Notes under the pieces: model-generated
The model's database searches: none
What the model was told of the DNA's origin: nothing
Seen by the model: the letters and a program-made list of their open reading frames with translations, nothing else
Shown: piece by piece, positions 56,866 through 64,000 of the stretch
Layout: each line of letters begins with the position of its first letter
Numbering within the stretch: position 1 is the first letter of the stretch
NCBI GenBank assembly: GCA_002104905.1
Contig: MCFE01000070.1
Coordinates: 62,001 to 126,000, forward strand
Source: Basidiobolus meristosporus CBS 931.73
Lineage: Eukaryota; Basidiobolomycota; Basidiobolomycetes; Basidiobolales; Basidiobolaceae
Length of the DNA: 64,000 bases
Reading direction: 5' to 3'
Made by a program: the position numbers and the translations under genes

Positions 56866-57452
56866 ATGTCGAAGAGAAGCGTACCAACAGAAGAGCAAGA
56901 TACTGACTACAAGGTACTATAGAGATCCCCTTGTATATCTTGTATTGTTTTGACTAATATCTCTATAGGCGGATCTTGAAATAGAATCGGAAGACGAACA
57001 AAATGAAACGGTTTGACTGCTATGATGTATCTTGGTATTTGAGCAAACTATTTATTCTAAATGCCTTCAGAGTAAGAACAAAAAGGCCAAGACTACCACC
57101 GGGAACAGCAAAGTGAATGACGACGGGGAACAGTACTTTGAGGTGAGTAAACACAGCAAAAGCAACTTATTTGCCTGGTCCGCTCACTAACTTCAATCAT
57201 GCGATATCGTAGCTCTCAAGCAAAAAGCGTCTAAGTGTTAGAAAGTGGAAAAACATGGTGCTGGTTGACTTTCGGGAATTCTTCACTGATTCTAATGGTG
57301 TAGTTAGACCTACAAAGAAAGGTATAGATGCATTCGGGTCTTTCATTGTTAACTATACTCACACCTCTGTAGGAATAACTTTGTCATTGGATCAATGGAA
57401 GAAACTCAAGGAGCTCGCAAATGAAGTTGATGATGCTATCGATCAATTGTAG
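56866..57452 (+). CDS. SUB1: Transcriptional coactivator PC4/Sub1
   Basis: Five exons (56866-56913, 56969-57010, 57071-57142, 57213-57321, 57373-57452) give 116 residues. The N-terminal half is acidic and Lys-rich (ESEDEQNE, KNKKAKTT) as in animal and fission-yeast PC4. The C-terminal half is the PC4 single-stranded-DNA-binding domain: YFELSSKKRLSVRKWKNMVLVDFREFF..RPTKKGITLSLDQWKKLKEL. The fourth intron (57322-57372) is 51 bp, has no stop in frame and could be read through as 17 extra residues, but removing it restores the conserved KKGI(S/T)L junction. PC4 acts in RNA polymerase II and III transcription and in DNA repair in the nucleus. Confidence 0.94.
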
Positions 57453-57824
57453 ATGATATCGAATTTGCGCCCGGGAATATATTATATTTCTCAAGTATCC
57501 AGGACAATTTGCAGTCAACACTTGCCAGTTTCATTGCTAATTCAATAGATCGCGTTATCCCCCAGTTAAATAAAGGCAATCCTTGTATCATGGACTTCGA
57601 CATCTCAACGAATGAATATACATAAAATGCGCCAACTACAACCCCGTCTGAAGAATCTGCACCTAGAAATTGCGTTCACAAACCAGTGTATAGCAGCTAC
57701 TCTGAATCCGACATGCTTGGAAGAATTCAAGGCATATGAGGCTTCATATATAAATATATATATTCAACGCAACATAGTAACTCTTTGGAAACGACTCCAA
57801 AATAACTTAACTAACCCATATTAA
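57453..57824 (+). other. Possible coding sequence with a frame break, unrecognised
   Basis: Directly after the PC4 stop, one frame is open from about 57456 to 57625 (VDDIEFAPGNILYFSSIQ...) and an adjacent frame shifted by one base from 57612 to 57824 (helical, MRQLQPRLKNLHLEIAF..). Both look protein-like in composition. The two could be exons of one gene or a gene broken by a frameshift. I found no convincing start, splice pair or family. It might also be the 3' untranslated region of PC4. Confidence 0.3.
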
Positions 57825-57904
57825 ATGCGAACTATAGTACAAATACTTGCAGTAAAGAAAAGGTGCTCGAGAATTGAGAATGATTGGCGACCCGAAGCAA
57901 GTGG

Positions 57905-58395
57905 CTAAAAGTTTGGGAATTTCGTTTCGCTATAGCGCCATTCAGTGTCCTCCAAATATTCCAAAGCATGCTTCAAAGAACGGGCCAAGAGTTTCTCATG
58001 CTCTTCAAGTCATTCCAAAACACGCTGGTTAGCAAAGGCTGCTTAGAAGCCAAGAATACCGCCTATCATACCTTGTTGGAAGTTTTCTAGCCCTTCCTTC
58101 CACATCAACTCATCATTGGCCAGATTAGGCACCTCCACTTGTTAACAAGGACGAACGATTTAGAAAACACAATTCCAACACCGTTAATCGAGGAACATCA
58201 CGATATACCTGGGGAAGAGGAAGACTCTCGAGTATCTTCCGGTAACAAATCAGATTGTGTCGAATCACTGTTTCGGCCTATTAGTGGGGAGTTGATTTCA
58301 TGAGAAACACCATTGGCAACTGGTGTGGTGGCGAACGCATCAGGTGTATCCTCACTCTCACTGGCAAAAAGAAGTCGACGAGGTCTCATTGACAT
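57905..58395 (-). CDS. Small 3-exon gene, 116 residues, unrecognised
   Basis: Exons 58209-58395, 58072-58137 and 57905-58002 join with closing phases. The first 65 residues are Ser/Pro/acidic and low-complexity (MSMRPRRLLFASESEDTPDA..). The last 50 are helical and more structured (NDELMWKEGLENFQQEHEKL, ..LEYLEDTEWRYSETKFPNF). The pattern, a disordered N-terminus with a short C-terminal helix pair, is common in small subunits of nuclear complexes, but I know no matching family. The last splice acceptor is chosen because other AGs give early stops. Confidence 0.55.
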
Positions 58396-58575
58396 ATTGC
58401 CGTATCAATAGAGAAAAGGAGCTCGATCATGTCATTTCTCAAGAGTAATTTATATATAAAGAAATTCGCTTGATCAAGACCAAGGCTTAAAAAGGGAACA
58501 AAAACAAATCGAGATAGAATATTTGCTTGATTAAATGGATGATTTTATTGTGATGTACAACACCGCTCCAACCCT

Positions 58576-60012
58576 CTATTGAGCCTTGCTTTTGCCACGC
58601 CATTTCTTCAAAGCGACATTGGAGCCGGTGATCTGCATCAAGGGTGTTAGTCGGACTATGGATACCAATACTCAGTGATACTGTGTTACCTTATGGGCCA
58701 GGTTTTTCACCAAGTTCGGTGCCATTCTCAAGAGTGGTGTAAAGTTTACATAAAATGGAATCTTCAACTCGTTGCCAACGTTAGATTCAAGAATGGCTTC
58801 GATCTCCTGCACAACTTCACTTGGCTCTAGAGTAGAAAGAAGGAACTTCAACGGATGGGTTACTCCAGCAAACATCCCAGTGTTAATTAGCCCAGGAATG
58901 AGGATGGAACAGTGAACATTATCGACGTTCGGATATCTACGTGTGAGGTCAGCTTCGCACTACTATTATTTCCGTACCAATAACACTACCTAGAAGCCAG
59001 CTCTTCACGCAAAGAGTCGTGTAATGCAATGATTCCTGCTTTGGATGCGGAGTAATCAGCTAACAACAGTACCCGAAATTAGTACAGGTCGAGACTCGGT
59101 TGTATAATGTATTCTGTGGATTTGTGAATGTACCTGCTTGAGCAGCGCCAACAAGGCCCAAGGCAGATGATATTGATACCTACAGGGGGTCCAAGTCAAC
59201 GATAGAGCGGAGCGATACATCTTAAAACATTACCTACTATATGACCGTGATTGTTCTTAATCATTGAAGGAAGGAACTCCTTGATAGTCCAAAACTGAGA
59301 AGCCAAATTCACATTAAGTGTCCTGGTCGGGAGAGTTGATGAGTCGTCCGCAATATTTCGAATACAAAACTCAGCTTACCTCTCAATATCCTCTATGCGC
59401 GCATCTAAGATGGTGTTTGGAATAACTATACCAGCGTTGTTAATAAGTATCGTTGGATTGCCGACCTAGTATAAAGTCGATTTAGTACTTCTAACGTTAT
59501 GACTGTGCACATTCTTCAAATGTAATGCAGTTACCTCTTTTCTGATTTTCTCAGCAACTGCGCTGACTTGGTCACTCACAGCAACATCGCACCGATAAAA
59601 ATGCATACCTAACGAGCGAGGGTGATTATGGAAGGTTAAATGACACTCTTCATAAATGGGGGATGCGATACTAACTGTGTTCTGATTTCACTTCGTTAAC
59701 ATCTAAAACGATGGTCTTAATGTTCCTGACGGCTAAGGTCTCAGCCAACATGAAACCTATGCCGCTAGCGCCACCGGTGATAAGTACAATTTCATCGTTC
59801 CAATCGAGTTTATTCTTGCTGGGAGGATGAAGTAGACGGTAGCCAAGAGCTGAACAAATTACAGCCATCCCATATGCATACCATATTGCACCCCACCCGC
59901 TACAAGGAACACCGGTGCTAAAAAGATACCACAGCAGACAAGCGCCAAAGCCGTAATAAAACACGCTTACGCGTAGAATACGTAACAAGAAATCAAAGTT
60001 GAATTCGGCCAT
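58576..60012 (-). CDS. Membrane-anchored short-chain dehydrogenase/reductase (SDR16C-like)
   Basis: Starts at 60012 and has several introns (first exon 60012-59674, second about 59607-59536). The N-terminus holds two or three hydrophobic segments (about residues 8-60). The Rossmann nucleotide-binding motif is VLITGGASGIGFMLAETL (about 78-95). Then come a NPTILINNAGI segment (near 59440), a strand-Ser segment ISSALGLVGAAQ (near 59180-59130), the catalytic YSASKAG (near 59040) with ALHDSLREELASR, and a C-terminal SNVALKKWRGKSKAQ. The Tyr-x3-Lys and Ser catalytic residues are present. Relatives such as retinol dehydrogenases 10/16C and 17-beta-HSD11/13 act on lipid alcohols/ketones at the endoplasmic reticulum or lipid droplets. 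The substrate here is unknown. Confidence 0.9.
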
Positions 60013-60433
60013 CTGAAGCTAAGAGAATCAACGCTGCTTGAGACACCTTTCAAGAACAGCTTGTAGGATCAAGGAAATTTCATGTGAAATCCCGGTAATT
60101 GAATTTGGATTTGGAAAAAATGCCATTGTTGGGTGATCACGGCCACGATGATGATGGTCTGCAAGCTCTGAGGCAGAGGGAGATTGTTGGCCATCAACTT
60201 TATTTTACAGGGCAACAAAACATGTTTCAATTGAACGCAAATCTGAACATTTCTAGGAGCTTGTAACTGAAGAGTTCTCGGGAAATTCTCCCAATAACTT
60301 CACCTATCTCGTGGACGGAGATAAATCACTTTGAAACCTAATAGAACAGTCATACAACATTGCAAACCAATTCGCTCTTCCTTCCACAATAAGAGTTAAA
60401 TACAGCCATCTTGGCCTTCCTAGTCAATACAAC
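60013..60433. promoter_or_regulatory. Divergent promoter region of SDR and alginate-lyase-family genes
   Basis: A 421-bp gap between two outward-facing start codons. AGAGTTAAATACAGCC (about 60391-60406) about 30-40 bp before the right-hand ATG is a weak TATA-like site. Nothing else is recognised. Confidence 0.4.
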
Positions 60434-61753
60434 ATGAAGCTTTCAATTGCATATTCTTTGTTAGTTCTGTCATTAGACGCCAAGCTGATACTTGCCGAAT
60501 TTAATTTCGTCAATTCTGATATCAGTACCTTGTTAAGCAACAAACAAAAGCTCCAGGCAGGCGATCCAGAGATGGTTTCGGCCTTTAGAGCTCTGATGGT
60601 GCGCGCGCAAAAAGCGCTAGTACGTAGGGTCACATACACCGTGACCCAGAAAACGCAAACGGCTCCGACCAAGGACATCCATGACTACGTTAGCTTGGCT
60701 AGATACTACTGGCCAGATAAGAGGAAGAGGAATGGACTACCGTATGTCAAAAAGGATGGCTTTCCAAATCCAGAAGTCAAGAAAATACTAGACTACAAAT
60801 TGCTACACGACTTGGTAAGAAGATTTGCATTCGTGGCTGTTTGTTGCATGAGCGGCAAGTGACCTCTTTATGTTAGATAAGCGACACCCGCGATCTAGGA
60901 TTTGCCTTCTTCTTCACGGGTCACAACAAGTATGCGACCAAGGCGATCAGTAACTTGGAAAGTTGGTTTCTTGATGAACAAACGAAAATGAACCCAAACC
61001 TCAACTTCGCATCCATGGTCAAGGGACGTCGGACAGGAAGGAGAACCGGACTGCTTGACATGCGGACGATCGGTGATTTGCTGGATGCTCTGCCTATTCT
61101 GCAAAAATCCCCCGATTGGGAACAGCAGCATACCGAAGGGATGCAAAGCTGGTTCACTTCTTACCTAGACTGGCTTGAAAATACGCCCTTCAGAAGTGAA
61201 GAACAAGGCTCGCTTAACAACCATGGTAAGAATCAGCCTGATCCATCCACCACAAACTAAACTAACCATACTTGAAGGCACCTATTTTGACTACCAGTAT
61301 ATATCCATTGCCCTGTCTCTCGGAAGGAATGACCTTGTGATTGCTACAGCCCAGAATGCGACCATTCGCAGGATAGCTGCACATATCACACCACAGGGGA
61401 TTCAGCCCGAGGAGGTTAAGCGGCCAAATTCCTGGGGCTATTCTGTCTTCAACATACATGGGCTGTGTCTATTGGCAAGAAGCGCAAAACTAGCCTCAGT
61501 AGATCTATGGAACTACTCAACCTCGGATGGGCGTTCCATACGTACGGGCCTAAATTATCTGATCCCATTTGCGCTGGGGAAAGCTAAATGGCCTTACAAG
61601 GATGTCCCCAAGAATGGGACACTCAACGAGTTTGTGGAGATACTGGAGATAGCACGTGGAGCCTACACCGATCCAATCTATCTAAATGCGTATAACTTGT
61701 TGCACCAGAAATTTCCACCCAAAGTCAATTACAACCGCTTAATGGTTTCTTAG
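60434..61753 (+). CDS. Secreted alginate-lyase-family (PF05426) enzyme
   Basis: Three exons (60434-60814, 60877-61225, 61278-61753) give 401 residues. Residues 1-21 look like a signal peptide (MKLSIAYSLLVLSLDAKLILA). Family hallmarks are HDYVSLARYYWPDKRKRNGLPYVKKDG (about 76-102), DLGFAFFFTGHNKYATKA in exon 2, the LNNHGTYFDYQYISIAL catalytic-region motif at the exon 2-3 junction, and RPNSWGYSVFNIHGLCLLA with VDLWNYSTSDGRSIRTGLNYLIPF. The domain is an alpha/alpha toroid that in bacteria cleaves mannuronate polymers by beta-elimination. Fungi rarely meet alginate, so the substrate may be another uronate glycan such as wall glucuronan. This is inference. Confidence 0.87.
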
Positions 61754-61958
61754 AATCAATATATATTTGCTCCTGTATATATTATTACAGTTTATCCACC
61801 AAATACAACCATTCCCCTTTGCTTACTTCAACCTCATTCTGCCCAATGTCTATTGCAATCGTCTAATCGTTCCTTAGAAACAATGTATATTTGCTCCTTT
61901 CTGGAATTACAGTTTATTCGCTAAATATAACTATTCCCCTTGGCTTAATTAACTTCAG
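61749..61958 (+). repeat. Imperfect direct repeat between two gene ends
   Basis: CTTAGAATCAATATATATTTGCTCCTG...CATTCCCCTTTGCTTA (from 61749) is repeated as CTTAGAAACAATGTATATTTGCTCCTT...TATTCCCCTTGGCTTA (from 61873), a period of 124 bp with about 85 bp alike. The first unit starts at the alginate-lyase-family stop codon and the second ends at the stop codon of the GPI-protein gene. Confidence 0.75.
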
Positions 61959-62517
61959 CCTAAGAGGTTTCTATTCAAGATAAGGGAGGCGGGAAGGATT
62001 ATTGGCATCAACCAGGGATACATTGTGGCACCATCGTTAGGTTTGTTCGTCTTGGGGGCCGTATCACCCTCGGGTGGAGCATTAGAAGTGGATCCTGATG
62101 GAGCGTTGGATTTGATCTCGAAATAAGGGGTATATTTGACATTGGGTCCAGTGCCTGAGCGAATAGCGTACTGCTTGCCAGCAGGGAGATCTTGTGGGAT
62201 TTGCCATTTATACTGACCCCCCTTCGCGTCCACACTTTGCTGGATGACATACAGCAATTGCATCTGGGTTGGAGGGCCTGTCATTAATGCCAACTCAATC
62301 GTGACCGGCGTGGGAGAACCACCTGTCTCAGTCCTATGCGAAGAACCTGAGTTAAGATGGGTAGATGGTTGTGCAATGACCAGGAGGCTTACCAAGTAAT
62401 CATTTTCTCACTCCCCGCTTCCCAGATCGCATTGATAGGGCTCGTGAGGGCGTAATCACCAGCCACCAATGAAGCCATTGCGAGCATACCAACACTAAAA
62501 AGAGAACTGAAATACAT
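61955..62517 (-). CDS. GPI-anchored wall protein of the Kre9/Knh1 (PF10342) type
   Basis: Two exons (62393-62517 and 61955-62333) give 167 residues. Residues 1-20 form a signal peptide ending at about LVAGDYALTSP. The domain begins SPINAIWEAGSEKMITWTETGG and continues VTIELALMTGP..LLYVIQQSVDAKGGQYKWQIPQDLPAGKQYAIRSGTG, the pattern of the Ser-Thr-rich GPI-anchored family. The tail has a Ser/Asn/Pro stretch, then a hydrophobic end (YPWLMPIILPASLILNRNLLG), consistent with GPI addition near an Asn or Asp just before it. Such proteins sit on the fungal plasma membrane or wall, with a proposed role in beta-glucan assembly. The splice acceptor is the second AG; the first would create a stop. Confidence 0.82.
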
Positions 62518-62722
62518 GTTTTCCTAGGTATATGAAGTCGTGATAAGGCTTGGCTGCCATGCTCAAGAGGGTTTTATACATGGGGATAACTGCAAAGACA
62601 CGAGTTTGACAGGTGGGGTGGCCGAGCCAAATGAGGAAAATAAAATGTCAACAGAATGTGCGCTGAGAATGTTTTCTGGCGTGGAAATTCGTGTTTGAAT
62701 ACAAGCCCAATTGACGAGTTTA

Positions 62723-63028
62723 TTACACACTTCGATTAGATAGATTACACTGTGTGGCCGGCATGTAGTGATTCTGTCTTGATTCGTTCATCAGTTCCTG
62801 ATGTCTTGTTGCTAGAGCGTGATGATATTCTAGCTCCTGATCAGATAATGAATTGTCACTAGGCCTTGTCTTCGGGCCTAAACTGAGATCATCCGAGCAT
62901 GTCAGACATTCGGAACCATTGGGCACATCTGCGCGAGTCCCTGTATTTGATAGGTCAACTCTTTGTGACCATGGATTGTCAGGTATAGCAGATGTGCATT
63001 CGGCAGCTGGGTGTTGAGGAAGTCTCAT
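62723..63028 (-). CDS. Uncertain 101-residue ORF
   Basis: Begins MRLPQHPAAECTSAIPD, is rich in Ser, Asn and Asp, and has a helical part (SDQELEYHHALATRHQELMNESRQ). No family is recognised. It may be an exon of a spliced gene or a chance frame. A TATATATAG motif at 63336-63344, in the gap to the next gene, could serve either direction. Confidence 0.3.
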   Translation of the reverse strand: MRLPQHPAAECTSAIPDNPWSQRVDLSNTGTRADVPNGSECLTCSDDLSLGPKTRPSDNSLSDQELEYHHALATRHQELMNESRQNHYMPATQCNLSNRSV

Positions 63029-63622
63029 TGTTATGCGGGTTTGAAGTTGGCCTTGTAGCGAATTTATATGATTTTAGCATGTGAATGAGCTGGACAGTAT
63101 ATTACATCATTGGCAACACCTGCTCGCTAAAGACCTATATTACCAGCGATCATCCTACCAATTATTCAACTATGCATTCAGCGATGTATCCTTATTTTTG
63201 ACACATCATTAGCCAATATTACCAGCATCGCTGTTGGCTCTGATCCGATACAGCGCTGACTGTATCACACAATGATGCAATGCCACTCAATCATTTTGTG
63301 CTGTGGCCACGGTAGAGAGAACATTACCAAGCTGCTATATATAGGTAGCTGGAAATTGGTCAAAGCGTAGATTAGTCATTAGTAATCTAGTCCCCATTCA
63401 AGTGCAGATACCCACGAAGCAAGCCGTTATTTTTTATTATGCTATTCTTCGCCGTGTGGTTGTGATACACGGTTGGATTTGGTTTAATCAAGCATCTCAT
63501 CTTTTCCCTCTGAAAAATTATAAGGATTCACCAACTCGTTAACCTTAACTTCTTAAATATTACCTCCTATACTAATATACCTAGAAATCCTCTCTCCCAC
63601 ACACACGAACTCTTTGCACCTC
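63029..63622. other. Intergenic region upstream of the right-edge gene
   Basis: No coding frame is seen. TATATATAG lies at 63336-63344. A pyrimidine-rich leader (TCCTCTCTCCCACACACACG..) directly precedes the ATG at 63623. Confidence 0.45.
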
Positions 63623-64000
63623 ATGGCACACTCGCACAAAAAAGAGAGTCCCATAGGAAGCTTTACCAACAGAACCGCTCTCTTAAGCACTACACCTGGG
63701 ACATCCGATTATCGGAGTATTTCAGGAAAATCTGTTGCAGAAGAAAACGATGGCTTCCGGGTGGGTAGTTATGTAGGCGGCTCTTCCCAACATCATTCCT
63801 TTTTAGAAGGGGACATTGCGTCCAGTCCGGGCGCCTTCATTTCAAGAGACTTATACAAAGCCCACGATGACTATATAAATAACGGAAAGCTCGTAAGGTC
63901 TAGATCCATCGATGACTTACAGTCCTTAAAAACGGAATCCGTGATGGAGGAGTTTAGAAGTCCCCTGGGCTTCCGACAGCATTTCATAAGGAATAGAGCT
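63623..64000 (+). CDS. 5' part of a gene running off the window, possible vacuolar amino-acid transporter
   Basis: An open frame of 126 codons from ATG 63623 (MAHSHKKESPIG..) to the window end with no stop. It is Ser/Gly-rich and hydrophilic, as a cytosolic N-terminal region, and ends ..EEFRSPLGFRQHFIRNRA. A segment of the type 'PxGFRRxFxxxRA' just before the first membrane span is common in fungal Avt3/Avt4-type vacuolar amino-acid transporters, so that is my best guess. No membrane segment is inside the window, so the assignment is weak. The coding status itself is likely. Confidence 0.5.
   Translation, partial: MAHSHKKESPIGSFTNRTALLSTTPGTSDYRSISGKSVAEENDGFRVGSYVGGSSQHHSFLEGDIASSPGAFISRDLYKAHDDYINNGKLVRSRSIDDLQSLKTESVMEEFRSPLGFRQHFIRNRA

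Noticed and set aside
61262-61459. Minus-strand ORF inside the alginate-lyase-family gene
   Set aside because: Antisense shadow of a well-supported exon; no independent motif.

Overview
The window reads as nuclear DNA of a fungus. The genes at 41-64 kb carry many short GT...AG introns of roughly 50-100 bp, a Kre9/Knh1-type GPI-anchored wall protein, a fungal-type Mpo1 dioxygenase and a Ppn2-like polyphosphatase. FANCI and KAT14/ATAC2 homologues are also present; brewer's and fission yeast lack both, which points (as inference) to an early-diverging lineage such as Mucoromycota or to a gene-rich basidiomycete. I cannot name the species.

Region 1, 1-40.6 kb, is a nest of transposable elements with no clear host gene. 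Target-site duplications (TSDs) let much of the insertion order be read. A copia element (1925-14255, TSD GAAGA) was invaded by a second copia in the opposite orientation (2480-10708). That one was invaded inside its LTR by a third, nearly intact copia (5768-10452, TSD AATAC). Farther right, a second copia family forms remnants (16.48-19.56, 19.62-20.49 and 33.94-34.30 kb) and one full-length copy (34506-39190, TSD ACTAT). Two CACTA-type transposons lie one inside the other (20.54-33.94 kb; inner copy 26851-33588, TSD GAA). Each has a tnp2-type transposase on the minus strand and a divergent plus-strand accessory ORF. Smaller layers are an LTR-like repeat 'R' (three copies), a terminal-inverted-repeat element 'S' (three copies) and solo LTRs.

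Region 2, 41-64 kb, is compact host sequence. In order: La RNA-binding protein (-), Mpo1-like dioxygenase (+), Ppn2-like phosphatase (-), a 2.2-kb gene-free stretch, an intronless oxalate/formate-type MFS transporter (+), a KAT14/ATAC2-like acetyltransferase (-), FANCI (-), the PC4/Sub1 coactivator (+), a possible broken reading frame (+), a small unrecognised 3-exon gene (-), a short-chain dehydrogenase (-), an alginate-lyase-family secreted enzyme (+), a GPI-anchored wall protein (-), an uncertain ORF (-), and the 5' end of a gene leaving the window at the right edge (+).

La/Mpo1, FANCI/PC4 and SDR/alginate lyase are divergent pairs with 240-420 bp between start codons, so shared promoters are likely. 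FANCI (interstrand-crosslink repair), KAT14 (chromatin acetylation) and PC4 (single-stranded DNA binding, transcription) sit together as a nuclear-function block, though nothing in the sequence shows co-regulation. I found no tRNA, rRNA or CRISPR array, and no convincing undescribed system. The most notable items are the readable transposon layers and the FANCI and KAT14 homologues.
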